A stretch of DNA of 64,000 bases, taken from positions 98,927 to 162,926 of the forward strand of contig JANQPA010000122.1 of assembly GCA_028285545.1 (NCBI GenBank), written 5' to 3'. Shown here piece after piece: positions 41,902 to 51,535 of the stretch. The DNA is from Saprospiraceae bacterium (GTDB lineage: Bacteria; Bacteroidota; Bacteroidia; Chitinophagales; Saprospiraceae). The stretch's first letter is position 1; the number at the start of each line of letters is the position of its first letter. The notes beneath the pieces are model-generated. The model was not told the DNA's origin, made no database searches, and saw nothing but the letters and a program-made list of their open reading frames with translations. Both the position numbers and the translations under genes were made by a program.

Positions 41902-44900
41902 ATGCCTGATTTCGTACACTTACATTGCCACACACAATTCTCACTTCTGGATGGAGCTTCTGACATAGGAGCCATGATGGACAAAGCTGCTCAGGATGGC
42001 CAAAAAGGAGTTGCTCTAACGGATCATGGGAACATGTTTGGTGCTTTTAAGTTTGTAGCTGAAGCAGAACGTCGGGATATCAAGCCGATCATAGGTTGCG
42101 AGTTTTATTTGGTAGAAGACCGCCACCGAAAAGAATTTTCAAGGGCCAGAGGAGAGAAAGATAATCGCTTTCATCAACTATTATTGGCTAAGAATGCCAC
42201 TGGCTATGAAAACTTATCTAAACTTTGTTCTATCGGTTTTATTGAAGGCCTGTATTCCAAATTCCCCCGGATCGATAAAGAAATATTGGCACAACATACG
42301 GAAGGCCTTATTGCTACTAGCTGCTGTATCGGTGCCGAAGTTCCTCAGGCTATTTTAAAAGGAGACTTGGAAGATGCAGAGAAAAAATTAAGATGGTGGC
42401 TCGATCATTTTGGTGAAGATTATTATATAGAATTACAGCGGCATCGCGGTCTGGAAGATATAGATGGCTTAGGGGTTAGCCAGGAAGATGTGAATCAGCA
42501 ATTGCTTGTTTTTGCCAAAAAATACAATATCAAAGTCATTTCCACTAACGATTCTCATTATGTGGAAGAGGATGATTATCTACCCCATGATATTTTGTTG
42601 TGTATTAATACTAACAGTCTACTCGAGAATCCTGAGCGTTTTAAATTTCCCAGCTCTGATTTTTATTTCAAAACCAAAGAACAAATGGCTCAATTGTTTA
42701 GTGATGTCCCGGAATCGCTAGACAATACCATGGAGATTTTTGATAAGATTGAAAAATTGACGCTAGCCAGAGACGTATTGCTACCTGCCTACCCACTACC
42801 AGAAGGCATCAATACTCAAGATGAATTACTTCGGCAAATGACTTTTGAAGGGGCCAAAAAACGGTATGGGACTATTACCCCAGAGATTGAAGAAAGACTG
42901 AATTTTGAGTTGAGTGTTATCCAGCAATCAGGATATCCGGGTTACTTCCTCATTGTTCAGGATTTTACCAATACGGCCCGTGAGATGGGGGTGTCGGTCG
43001 GACCAGGTCGTGGTTCTGCGGCAGGCTCTGCTGTAGCCTATTGTACCGGAATTACCAATGTAGATCCTATTAAGTATGATTTACTATTTGAGCGGTTCCT
43101 GAATCCGGAACGGGTTTCCATGCCCGATATTGATATTGATTTTGATGATGTAGGACGCCAGAAAGTAATCGATTATGTAATTGAAAAATACGGCCAGAAT
43201 CAGGTAGCACAAATCGTTACCTACGGTACCATGGCTGCTAAGATGTCTTTAAGGGATGTAGGCCGGGTGATGAATGTTCCTCTGCCGGAAGTAGATAAGG
43301 TTGCTAAGACTTTTCCCACTCATTTAAAGGCCAAACTAAGAACCGTATTGGCTGATGGGGATATTGACATCAAATTGAAAGGGGCTATGAACTCTGATGA
43401 TGTAGATAAAGCTTATCAATTTAGGGCTCTGGCAGAAGGGAATGATGATATCGGGAAAATGATCCAGACGGCTAGAAAGCTGGAAGGGTCCGTTCGCAAT
43501 ACTGGCATCCATGCTTGTGGGGTGGTTATTACCCCTGATGATATAACAAAATATGTCCCTGTCAAATTAGATAAGGATTCCAATATGTTGGTTTCCCAAT
43601 TTGATAATAGTGTGGCCGAAGATGCAGGACTGCTAAAAATGGATTTCCTGGGGCTTAAAACTCTAACCATCATTAAAGATGCCGTTAAGATGGTAGAAGA
43701 GACACATGGCATTAAGATTGATCCGGAGGAAGTGCCTTTAGAAGATGAAAAGACTTATGAGTTGTTCCAACAGGGAGAAACAATTGGAATATTTCAGTAT
43801 GAGAGTTCCGGAATGCAAAAATATATGAAGGAACTGGAGCCATCAAGCTTTGATGACCTCATAGCCATGAATGCCCTGTATCGACCAGGACCTCTGGAAT
43901 ATATTCCTTCCTTTATTAATCGTAAGCATGGTAAAGAACCGATTACCTATGACTTACCGGAAATGAAAGAATATCTGGAGAACACCTATGGCATTACCGT
44001 CTACCAGGAGCAGGTAATGCTTTTGTCCCAGAAACTGGCCAACTTTACCAAAGGTGAGGCTGATATGCTTAGAAAAGGGATGGGAAAAAAGAAAAAGAAG
44101 CTAATTGATATGCTCTACCCTAAATTTATAGAAGGGGGAGAATCCAATGGCCATCCAAAAGAAACTCTAGATAAAGTTTGGAAAGATTGGGAAGCTTTCG
44201 CCTCTTATGCATTCAACAAATCCCATTCGACCTGTTATGCCTTTGTGGCCTTTCAAACGGCCTATTTAAAAGCTCATTATCCAGCGGAGTTTATGGCCTC
44301 CGTTTTGACTCACAACAAAAGTGATATTTCTAAAGTCACCTTCTTTTTAGAAGAATGCCATCGAATGAATTTGATTGTTTTAGGGCCGGATATCAATGAA
44401 TCGGTTTCTGACTTTTCGGTGAATAAAGACGGCCATATCCGATTTGGATTATCTGCATTAAAAGGAGTAGGAGAGGGGCCTGTGGAGGCCATTTTAGAAG
44501 AGCGTGAAAATGGAGGGGCTTTTAAGAATATTTATGAGGTAGTACAAAGAGTAAGCCTTAAAGCAGTGAATAAAAAGGTCATGGAGTCTTTGGCTTTAGG
44601 TGGTGGTTTTGATTGCTTTAGCGATCAACTGCATCGCGCCCAGTTTTTTGCACCTTCAGATAAATATGATACATTTATTGAGCACCTGCAACGTTATGGG
44701 AATGCTTACAAAGTACAGATCTCTGAGGCTGCTACTTCCCTTTTCGGAGCTTCTGAAGATGCACTGATCCCAGAACCCAAAATACCAGTATGTGAGCCTT
44801 GGGGATTAGTGGAAAAATTGAATAGAGAAAAAGAAGTTACCGGCATTTTTATAAGTGGACATCCATTGGATAATTATCGAATCGAAATTCAAAACTTCAC

Positions 44901-45441
44901 CACCTGCCCCCTAAACAGGGTTGAAAATAACAAGGCCAATGGTAATGGAGGGCTTAAACTGGCAGGAATGGTAAGCATGGCCCGTCACCTGGTTAGTAAA
45001 AATGGCAATGGCTGGGGGATTTTTGAGTTGTCAGATTTCCATGGCAAGCTGGAATTTCGATTATTTGGCGAAGATTATCAAAAATTTAAACACCTGCTTG
45101 AAGAAGGCAAAGCCTTGTATTTTAAGGGCAAATTCCAAAAAGGATGGCGTGACGATCTGGAATTTAAATTAACGGATGTTAAATTGCTTGAAGGTATTGC
45201 CCAAAGCCTGACGGAATCTATTACCATCAAAATTCCTGTTAATGGTCTTCAATCTAATTTGATCAATGTAATGGATGAGTTGTGCTCCACTCGTAAGGGG
45301 AAACATCGCCTCAAATTGGAGTTTTATGATAAGGAAAATAAAATGAGTGTCCGGACACTTTCAAAAGACCGTAAGGTAAATGCGGATATTGAATTTATTA
45401 AGGTCTTGGATCAGATGGGCTTGAAGTATGCAATAAATTAG
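41902..45441 (+). CDS. dnaE: DNA polymerase III alpha subunit
   Basis: 1179 aa, normal length for DnaE1-type. The PHP domain (about 4-280) has FVHLHCHTQFSLLDGASD and LTDHGNMFG with metal-binding His. The polymerase core (about 330-800) has VSVGPGRGSAAGSAVAYC, the catalytic PDIDIDFDDVGR (near 410) and GMGKKKKKLIDM. C-terminal domains include an OB-fold (GLKLAGMVSMARHLVSKNGNGWGIF). It is the replicative polymerase of the chromosome. It stands alone: the next gene is preceded by a long inverted repeat that begins at the dnaE stop codon. Confidence 0.97.
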   Translation: MPDFVHLHCHTQFSLLDGASDIGAMMDKAAQDGQKGVALTDHGNMFGAFKFVAEAERRDIKPIIGCEFYLVEDRHRKEFSRARGEKDNRFHQLLLAKNATGYENLSKLCSIGFIEGLYSKFPRIDKEILAQHTEGLIATSCCIGAEVPQAILKGDLEDAEKKLRWWLDHFGEDYYIELQRHRGLEDIDGLGVSQEDVNQQLLVFAKKYNIKVISTNDSHYVEEDDYLPHDILLCINTNSLLENPERFKFPSSDFYFKTKEQMAQLFSDVPESLDNTMEIFDKIEKLTLARDVLLPAYPLPEGINTQDELLRQMTFEGAKKRYGTITPEIEERLNFELSVIQQSGYPGYFLIVQDFTNTAREMGVSVGPGRGSAAGSAVAYCTGITNVDPIKYDLLFERFLNPERVSMPDIDIDFDDVGRQKVIDYVIEKYGQNQVAQIVTYGTMAAKMSLRDVGRVMNVPLPEVDKVAKTFPTHLKAKLRTVLADGDIDIKLKGAMNSDDVDKAYQFRALAEGNDDIGKMIQTARKLEGSVRNTGIHACGVVITPDDITKYVPVKLDKDSNMLVSQFDNSVAEDAGLLKMDFLGLKTLTIIKDAVKMVEETHGIKIDPEEVPLEDEKTYELFQQGETIGIFQYESSGMQKYMKELEPSSFDDLIAMNALYRPGPLEYIPSFINRKHGKEPITYDLPEMKEYLENTYGITVYQEQVMLLSQKLANFTKGEADMLRKGMGKKKKKLIDMLYPKFIEGGESNGHPKETLDKVWKDWEAFASYAFNKSHSTCYAFVAFQTAYLKAHYPAEFMASVLTHNKSDISKVTFFLEECHRMNLIVLGPDINESVSDFSVNKDGHIRFGLSALKGVGEGPVEAILEERENGGAFKNIYEVVQRVSLKAVNKKVMESLALGGGFDCFSDQLHRAQFFAPSDKYDTFIEHLQRYGNAYKVQISEAATSLFGASEDALIPEPKIPVCEPWGLVEKLNREKEVTGIFISGHPLDNYRIEIQNFTTCPLNRVENNKANGNGGLKLAGMVSMARHLVSKNGNGWGIFELSDFHGKLEFRLFGEDYQKFKHLLEEGKALYFKGKFQKGWRDDLEFKLTDVKLLEGIAQSLTESITIKIPVNGLQSNLINVMDELCSTRKGKHRLKLEFYDKENKMSVRTLSKDRKVNADIEFIKVLDQMGLKYAIN

Positions 45442-45638
45442 TGTTTAAGTTATCACGTGTTCACGTTAAGTGGATTTTAATTTTGAAGGGAAAACTACGT
45501 ATGAATGGTAAATTTCTCAAATTACAAGTTGACTCAAATAGCAGCCGTAAAAAAAACTGCAATAGGTAACTATCCATTCAATTCAAGAATCCTTAATCGT
45601 GATCCCGTGACCTCGTGACCCCGTGATAACTTAAACAC
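45441..45638. repeat. Long inverted repeat and octamer array after dnaE
   Basis: GTGTTTAAGTTATCACG (45441-45457) pairs perfectly over 17 bp with CGTGATAACTTAAACAC (45622-45638). The right arm extends into four in-register octamers CGTGATCC, CGTGACCT, CGTGACCC and CGTGATAA (45598-45629). The left arm holds the complementary octamers TTATCACG and TGTTCACG. The whole 198-bp piece starts on the last base of the dnaE stop codon. No gene lies in 45442-45719. Confidence 0.85.
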
Positions 45639-45719
45639 ATTAACCTACCATTAACTAAAATTCCTACTACTTTTCCAGGATTTTGTACGATTTTTATAGT
45701 CCAAAACACTATTTATCGT

Positions 45720-46304
45720 ATGAGAAAAACCGGATTATTTGTTTTTGCCTTAATTTTTGCCTTTACATTTAGTTCCTGTGGCGGGAATTCTTCCGCAGCA
45801 GATTCAACTGAAACATCCTCTGAAGAAGATGTTGTTAGTGTTAAAGTATCTGAAACTGATGCTCCTACTTACGATGTACCTTTTCCCGTTTGGAGTCAAA
45901 CTGAGGATCTGCTAAATCTGTTTGAACAAAATAATGACAGCACTTATGTTATTAATTTTTGGGCGACCTGGTGTAAACCTTGTGTGAAAGAGCTGCCTTA
46001 TTTTGAACAATTGCACCAAGAATTTAAAGGCGAGAAGGTAAGGGTAATACTGGTAAGCATAGATTTTGACACCGATGTGGAAACAAAATTAAAATCATTT
46101 GTGGAAGAACATGAAATGAATTCGGATGTAATCGCGTTTATCAATGGAGACTATAATAGCTGGATTGGCGAAGTGGAAGAAGCATGGGATGGAGCTATAC
46201 CCGTAACTATTATCTATAATGCTAAAGATCGTAAGTTTTTCAGCGGAGAAATGGATTCTTATGAGGAGCTGAGTAAGGTGGTGGAGGAGATGAATAAAGC
46301 ATGA
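45720..46304 (+). CDS. TlpA-like thiol-disulfide reductase lipoprotein
   Basis: 194 aa. Lipoprotein signal with lipobox FSSC (Cys about 20), then a Ser/Glu-rich linker and a thioredoxin fold (about 60-190). Its active site is NFWATWCKPCVKELPYFEQL. A later cis-proline region reads GAIPVTII. TlpA/ResA proteins keep periplasmic thiols reduced, for example during cytochrome c maturation. No cytochrome gene is adjacent, so the target is unknown. A related thioredoxin-fold gene lies 169 bp downstream. Confidence 0.9.
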   Translation: MRKTGLFVFALIFAFTFSSCGGNSSAADSTETSSEEDVVSVKVSETDAPTYDVPFPVWSQTEDLLNLFEQNNDSTYVINFWATWCKPCVKELPYFEQLHQEFKGEKVRVILVSIDFDTDVETKLKSFVEEHEMNSDVIAFINGDYNSWIGEVEEAWDGAIPVTIIYNAKDRKFFSGEMDSYEELSKVVEEMNKA

Positions 46305-46370
46305 TTTAGGCGGTTACAAACCGCCCAAAACAGTATTAGGTATTGAGTACATTTACGAATATCTGATAAC

Positions 46371-46391
46371 GAATAAGGAATAACGAATAAC
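46371..46391. repeat. Heptamer array, three units
   Basis: GAATAAG, GAATAAC and GAATAAC in register. GAATAAC is the same heptamer that ends each 15-bp unit at 33916. It is in the spacer between the two thioredoxin-fold genes. Confidence 0.75.
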
Positions 46392-46473
46392 CATTCACCG
46401 ACAACTGGCAACAAACAATAGAAAACTAGGAATTAAACAGCCTAATCACATTTTTTAATAAAAGATTATAACT

Positions 46474-47121
46474 ATGAAAAATCTAATCCGACTATCCCTT
46501 ATTTTGGTTGCTGCATTTGGATTATGGACAGCAGCTACTTATGTTGAAGTACCTGTTAAGGCAGATGGCCTTGAAATAGGAGATACTGCCCCTGATTTTC
46601 AACTAAAAAATATTGATGGTAAAATGTATTCTTTGGAAAGTATTGCAAAAGAATACGAAAAAGCAGGAAAAGAACTAAAAGGATATATCGTAACCTTTAC
46701 ATGTAATACTTGCCCTTTTGCTGTTAAGTATGAAGATCGACTGATTGCTGTTCACAATAAAATGGCTGCTAAAGGATGGCCGGTAGTTGCTATTCAGCCA
46801 AACGATCCTGCTGTTCAGCCAGGAGACAGCATGGATAAAATGCAGAAGCGTTCTGAAGATAAAGGATTCCCATTTGTTTATTTGATGGATGAAGGACAGA
46901 AGGTATATCCTCAGTATGGCGCTACTCGTACTCCACATATTTTCCTCTTAACTGCTGATCGTGAAGTTAAGTACATTGGTGCATTAGATGATAATGCTAA
47001 CAACCCAGATGCAGTAGAAAAGGAATATGTTGTACAAGCAATTGGTGCTATTGAGGAAGGGAAAAATCCTGATCCCGATTTTACCAGAGCTATTGGATGC
47101 TCCATTAAGACTAAAAAATAA
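46474..47121 (+). CDS. Secreted thioredoxin/peroxiredoxin-fold protein
   Basis: 215 aa. It has a signal peptide (through VPVKA or so) and an AhpC/TSA-redoxin-like fold with IGDTAPDFQLKNIDG (about 31-46). The redox motif is TFTCNTCPFAVKYEDRL (CxxC at about 74-77, in the family that carries CNTCP), and then GATRTPHIFLLT for the cis-Pro loop. It probably acts as a periplasmic thiol reductase or peroxidase. It is the only other thioredoxin-fold gene here, and pairing with the preceding TlpA-like protein is plausible but not proven. Confidence 0.88.
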   Translation: MKNLIRLSLILVAAFGLWTAATYVEVPVKADGLEIGDTAPDFQLKNIDGKMYSLESIAKEYEKAGKELKGYIVTFTCNTCPFAVKYEDRLIAVHNKMAAKGWPVVAIQPNDPAVQPGDSMDKMQKRSEDKGFPFVYLMDEGQKVYPQYGATRTPHIFLLTADREVKYIGALDDNANNPDAVEKEYVVQAIGAIEEGKNPDPDFTRAIGCSIKTKK

Positions 47122-47147
47122 GAAGTAGAAGTATATTAGTATTAAAA

Positions 47148-47188
47148 AATAATCCTGTCTTGCAAAGCGAGACAGGATTATTTTTTTT
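47148..47188. terminator. Bidirectional terminator
   Basis: AATAATCCTGTCT (47148-47160) and AGACAGGATTATT (47170-47182), 9-nt loop, followed by a T-run to 47188. The reverse strand also has a T6 run (AAAAAA at 47144-47149). It serves the plus gene ending at 47121 and the minus small gene ending at 47205. Confidence 0.9.
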
Positions 47189-47204
47189 GCGAAAATATAT
47201 CTAC

Positions 47205-47360
47205 TTAAATAACTCTAATTGCTTTTACGAAATAGGTCAGCACAAATGGAAGAGCCAACCAAAACCATTCGTCTGAATACATCAAAAGCAGGATCATCAC
47301 TACCAACGAAACAAAAAAGATAATCCAATCCAAAGCTGTAGATTTTTTTGTTACTTCCAT
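47205..47360 (-). CDS. 51-aa two-helix membrane protein
   Basis: The ORF from ATG 47360 encodes 51 residues, starting MEVTKKSTALDWIIFFVSLV. Two hydrophobic segments (about 11-28 and 32-46) are joined by the short charged loop MYSDEW. A consensus promoter (TTG at 47410-47408, 19 bp, TAAATTTG at 47388-47381) lies 21 bp upstream, and terminators lie on both sides. This makes it a convincing independent transcript despite its size. The family is not recognised. Function could be a small inner-membrane regulator or a toxin-like peptide, though no antitoxin is seen. Confidence 0.65.
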   Translation of the reverse strand: MEVTKKSTALDWIIFFVSLVVMILLLMYSDEWFWLALPFVLTYFVKAIRVI

Positions 47361-47380
47361 GTTTTTCGATTTTGTTGGCG

Positions 47381-47410
47381 CAAATTTAATAACTAATCAT
47401 TATCCCTCAA
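47381..47410 (-). promoter_or_regulatory. Promoter of the 51-aa membrane protein gene
   Basis: Minus strand: TTG (47410-47408), 19-bp spacer, TAAATTTG (47388-47381). The ATG is 20 bp below the -7 box, so the leader is about 12-14 nt. Confidence 0.55.
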
Positions 47411-47417
47411 AATTAAA

Positions 47418-47458
47418 AAATAAACTTTCCCAAAGATACTGGAAGGGAAAGTTTATTT
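47418..47458 (-). terminator. Terminator of the BNR-repeat gene
   Basis: Plus-strand arms AAATAAACTTTCCC (47418-47431) and GGGAAAGTTTATTT (47445-47458), a perfect 14-bp stem. On the minus strand the stem is followed by a T-rich run (AATTAAAAAAT at 47411-47421). Confidence 0.8.
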
Positions 47459-47528
47459 ATACTCATTCTATATTGAAAGTCGGCCTAAATTAGTCTCTTT
47501 GTTAAAAATCATTTTGCTTAGATGCCCT

Positions 47529-50500
47529 TCAGGGGTTGGGAACAACCAATGCTGGAACATCATACTGCTTATACATTTGATTAAAATCGGCAATATCTTT
47601 ATTTAAAATTTTCCACATAGAAGCATAAAGACGCTGCCATTCACTGGCCAGGTCATCATACCGTTGTTGCGCACCTTCAGTTACCCGTGGGTCATGAGTA
47701 TCAACTCTATTGAGGAGGCTTGCTAGTTCTGAATTGAGTTTGTTGGGAAAATTAATCACATCCTGCTCAGTCTTCTGTTTGGACTGGATGAGTTCAGCTT
47801 CCCATTCTTCAATGCGCTTCTGAATTTCTTTTCCTTTCTCTATCATGGCTTCCACACATCCTGCCTTTTTGAGTTGACTGGTTAGAAAGGCCACCTGAAT
47901 TTTCAGATCTCTCATTCTATTAACAGATTGATGGATCTCACGGATAGCAGATTCAATCTTTTGAGTCAATTCTTCCTGCAACTCATAATCTTTGGCTTCC
48001 ACCTTTAATCGGGGATCGGGAAGAATTTCAAACCACAAGTCCAGTGTTTGGTCAGGGGTAACTAAGCGCGCCTTGTAAGTACCTGGTGCTACCCGACTGC
48101 CCTGATAATTCCCATACATAAATACCTCTTCCACACCAGGAATAGTATATCCTCTAAGGTCCCAGTTAAATCGATTTAGACCGGCATTAGAAGAAAGTCT
48201 GGGAGAAGGATTAGGCCCTCCTGAATAATTTTTGTAATCTTCGTTTATTTGATTGCTATATTGCCGGATAACTCTTCCTTTATCATTAAGAATTTGTAGA
48301 TTAAGGATCGAATTATCCATATTATAAGGCAGGTGATAATTAATAATAAGTCCATTAAGTGGGTTTTGACCTACTTCAGAACCACCATCTGTACCTCCTT
48401 CTACTCGATAAGCATTTCTGGGTTTAAATAATTGAGCCTGAGATCGGGATAGTTGCCCCATCGATTGTTGAAGAGGGCTTAGATCATCCAATATCCAAAA
48501 TGCCCTTCCTCCTGTGGCTACAACCAGGTCGTTATTTTTTATGGTCATATCTCTGATGGGACATACCGGCAAATTCAACTGGAAGGGGAACCAGCGTTTC
48601 CCTTTATTAAAGCTTATATAAAGACCATGTTCTGTACCAGCGTATAAAATATCCTCCTTTACCGGATCCTGTCTAAGCACTCTAACGAAATGTCTATTTG
48701 AAATCCCCTTAGTTATTAGGGTCCAATTTTTTCCATAATCTGTGGTATGGAAAATCATAGGGCTTTGATCATTAAATTTATATCTGGTGGCTACTACAAA
48801 TGCTTCCCCCTCTTGATGGGGAGAGACCTCTATACTTGCAATAAGGCTTTCATGCATTAATAAAGATGGAGGAGTTATGTTTTCCCAGCTTTCACCATCG
48901 TTTTGAGTAACATGTACTAAACCATCATCACTACCCACCCAAATAGTACCTTCTTGATGGGGCGAACATGCTAAATAACTTATGGTATTATAGTTTTCTC
49001 CTCCTGCACCCTCATTGGTAAAAGGAATGCCACCCAATCCTTGTTTTTCTGCTTCATCTCTAGTGAGGTCTGGACTGATTTCGCGCCAGCTAAGACCTCC
49101 ATCCTGTGTTTGAAGAACTTTATTTGCTGCGTGATAAATCACTTTAGGATCTTGCGGCTGAGCAACAATCGGCGCATTCCAGTTAAAGCGATATTTCATT
49201 TCTTTTGGAGAGGTGGCCAACCCAATAGCAGGGTATGCCATTACATCTTTAGTCTCTTTGGTTCGTTCATCATAAAGGGAAATATAGCCCTGATAACAGC
49301 CTCCATAGATTTCATTAGGATTATCTGGGTCAAAAGCAATAAAAGCGCTTTCGCACCCCGAGACTTCGTACCAATCCTTCCATCCGATACCTGCATCATT
49401 TGTACGACTTGGAATGGCTACTGTAGTATTATCTTGTTGTCCTCCGTAGATATAATAAGGAAAGCGATTATCGGCAATTACCCGATAGAATTGTCCCGTT
49501 GGTTGATTATTTTGAGAAGACCAGCTTTTTCCATGATTAAAAGTAATGCATGCACCTCCATCATTGGCCAGAATGATGTTGCCTGGTTTGTCAGGGTTGA
49601 TCCACATATTGTGTTGATCACTATGAGGGTTGGGAACGGATTCAAAGCTTTTGCCGCCATCAATAGATTTTAGCATTTGGACATTAAGAACATATACTGT
49701 TTCTTCATCCTGAGGATCAGCAAATACCTTTGTGTAATACCAGGCACGGCCTATGGTGTTGCGATCTGTGGAGGTTTGGACCCAATTTTCTCCGCCATCA
49801 ATAGAACGGAATACGCCACCTTCTTCTGCCTCTACATTTGCATATAAAACTTTTGAATTCGCAGGAGAAACGGTAACCCCAATTTTACCCATCTTGTCAG
49901 GAAGGCCATTGCAGTATTTTTTCCAATTCCGGCCACCGTCAGTAGATTTATAAACACCAGAACCTGACCCACCACTGCGAATTTGCCAGGGAGTTCTTTG
50001 ATGATCCCACATGCCGGCATAAAGAATTCTGGGATTGCTCAAATCAATACTCAAATCACTAGCTCCTGTAGTTTCACCAAGGTATAAAACTTTCAACCAG
50101 TTAAGACCCCCATCTTCTGACATATATATTCCTCTGGTATTGCTTGGTCCATAGAGTGCACCTTGCACTGCTGCGTATACTAGGTCAGGATTTTCAGGAT
50201 GGATCTTAATAGCTGAGATGTGTTGAGATTTGATAAGCCCCATATGTTTCCAGGTTTTCCCAGCGTCAGTAGATTTATAAATCCCATCACCTGCAGAAGT
50301 CATAACACCTCTGACGGCATGCTCTCCGGTTCCCACATAGATGATGTTTGGATCTGAAGGAGCAATGGCTATTGCTCCAATGGAAGAGCTATGAAAAAAA
50401 CCATCAGAAATATTTTTCCAGCTTAATCCTGCATCTTCTGTTTTCCAAACTCCACCTCCAACAGTCCCCATATAATAAGTTAATGGATCTCCATTGACTC

Positions 50501-50690
50501 CAGAAACAGCAACACTACGCCCTCCTCGAAAAGGACCAATGTTTCTCCATTTTAGACTATTAAATTTTGATGAATGAAATACGGTAAGTCTATTATTCCC
50601 TTCTGATTTAATGAATGATTGTGTCTGTGCGTTTGTAAAAAATAAAATGAGTGTAGTTAGCAACATGTAACATACTAAAGTGCGCTTCAT
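47529..50690 (-). CDS. Secreted sortilin/BNR-repeat (glycosyl-hydrolase-like) protein
   Basis: 1053 aa. A signal peptide (MKRTLVCYMLLTTLILFFTNAQTQ) precedes a VPS10/sortilin-like beta-propeller. Many BNR/Asp-box motifs occur across residues about 40-720, for example TEDAGLSWKNIS, STDAGKTWKHMG, SEDGGLNWLKVL, STDGGRNWKKYC, SIDGGENWVQTS and TQDGGLSWREIS. A C-terminal part with helical character (about 920-1053) follows. Proteins of this type in Bacteroidota are annotated as glycosyl hydrolases by similarity, but no catalytic pair is established. A binding or proteolysis-related surface role is as likely. Confidence 0.85.
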   Translation of the reverse strand: MKRTLVCYMLLTTLILFFTNAQTQSFIKSEGNNRLTVFHSSKFNSLKWRNIGPFRGGRSVAVSGVNGDPLTYYMGTVGGGVWKTEDAGLSWKNISDGFFHSSSIGAIAIAPSDPNIIYVGTGEHAVRGVMTSAGDGIYKSTDAGKTWKHMGLIKSQHISAIKIHPENPDLVYAAVQGALYGPSNTRGIYMSEDGGLNWLKVLYLGETTGASDLSIDLSNPRILYAGMWDHQRTPWQIRSGGSGSGVYKSTDGGRNWKKYCNGLPDKMGKIGVTVSPANSKVLYANVEAEEGGVFRSIDGGENWVQTSTDRNTIGRAWYYTKVFADPQDEETVYVLNVQMLKSIDGGKSFESVPNPHSDQHNMWINPDKPGNIILANDGGACITFNHGKSWSSQNNQPTGQFYRVIADNRFPYYIYGGQQDNTTVAIPSRTNDAGIGWKDWYEVSGCESAFIAFDPDNPNEIYGGCYQGYISLYDERTKETKDVMAYPAIGLATSPKEMKYRFNWNAPIVAQPQDPKVIYHAANKVLQTQDGGLSWREISPDLTRDEAEKQGLGGIPFTNEGAGGENYNTISYLACSPHQEGTIWVGSDDGLVHVTQNDGESWENITPPSLLMHESLIASIEVSPHQEGEAFVVATRYKFNDQSPMIFHTTDYGKNWTLITKGISNRHFVRVLRQDPVKEDILYAGTEHGLYISFNKGKRWFPFQLNLPVCPIRDMTIKNNDLVVATGGRAFWILDDLSPLQQSMGQLSRSQAQLFKPRNAYRVEGGTDGGSEVGQNPLNGLIINYHLPYNMDNSILNLQILNDKGRVIRQYSNQINEDYKNYSGGPNPSPRLSSNAGLNRFNWDLRGYTIPGVEEVFMYGNYQGSRVAPGTYKARLVTPDQTLDLWFEILPDPRLKVEAKDYELQEELTQKIESAIREIHQSVNRMRDLKIQVAFLTSQLKKAGCVEAMIEKGKEIQKRIEEWEAELIQSKQKTEQDVINFPNKLNSELASLLNRVDTHDPRVTEGAQQRYDDLASEWQRLYASMWKILNKDIADFNQMYKQYDVPALVVPNP

Positions 50691-50967
50691 GGCTGAAGTT
50701 TTGTTGAGCCTATGGCATACCTCCCCAGACCCAATTTAGGTAATGTAGTTTCTCATAGATTTTTTACAGTTGCGATCAGAAATAAATATCATTGAAATAC
50801 AGCCAGAAAAAGATTATGGCTGTAGGGCAGACTCAGAAGGGGGGGCATCTATTACAAAAATAATAATATATAATATAAAAAACCATCCCCCCGAGCAGAT
50901 TGTTTGCTAAAATACGACTATATTTTGAGTATTTGCCTATTTTCTAAAAAAAATATGTCTGAAAGAC

Positions 50968-51354
50968 TTATTCTGGGTGCCAGATGCCCCTTTTTTGCCT
51001 GAATTTAAGAGTTGAACTACCCCCTTTGGCATATTTAATTTTTACCACCGCGGTATTTCCTTTTCGCCGGATCGAAATAAACTCCATGTATTGATTCATG
51101 TTTCTCATAAAAAGATCTTCTTTTTCTAAGATAATGGCTTTTTTACTGGCCTTGAGCATACTGGCCCGGCAATTAGAATTATTGCAATATTGATTGGATT
51201 GAATAAAGACAGTATTAAATGCTTCGAAGTAAGTTTTAGTTTTTTCATCTTCTATAGATAGTTCAACCAGGCGCTCCGTTAAATACTGCTGCCCAAATGA
51301 AAAGGGCATTATAAGTAGGAAAAATAAAAAGATGAGGGGGTAAATTTTTTTCAT
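50968..51354 (-). CDS. Hypothetical secreted protein
   Basis: 128 aa. It has an N-terminal signal peptide (cleaved near SFGQ). The mature part has two closely spaced Cys (NQYCNNSNCRASML) that could form a disulfide, then a basic beta-rich C-terminus (VVKIKYAKGGSSTLKFRQKRGIWHPE). No family is recognised. The spacer 50691-50967 up to the BNR gene has no gene, and a run of Gs (50838-50844) is its only oddity. Confidence 0.6.
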   Translation of the reverse strand: MKKIYPLIFLFFLLIMPFSFGQQYLTERLVELSIEDEKTKTYFEAFNTVFIQSNQYCNNSNCRASMLKASKKAIILEKEDLFMRNMNQYMEFISIRRKGNTAVVKIKYAKGGSSTLKFRQKRGIWHPE

Positions 51355-51387
51355 ACAGCTTTTTTTTTTTCAAAATTAGTAAATATA

Positions 51388-51429
51388 GTTCCGAGTTCCG
51401 AGTTCCAAGTTCCAAGTTCCAAGTTCCGA
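51388..51429. repeat. Heptamer array, six units
   Basis: GTTCCGA, GTTCCGA, GTTCCAA, GTTCCAA, GTTCCAA and GTTCCGA in register, upstream of the RimK gene. Only one position varies, and both variants occur in blocks, so the array expanded by unit duplication. Confidence 0.93.
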
Positions 51430-51535
51430 GCCATCATTGAGTAAGGGATGATTGTATAATCTTTTAATAGTCTAAAACTCAATTTTTTCTATTAATTTGT
51501 ATGCTTTATAAGATCCCCTGATTTTAATATAAAAA

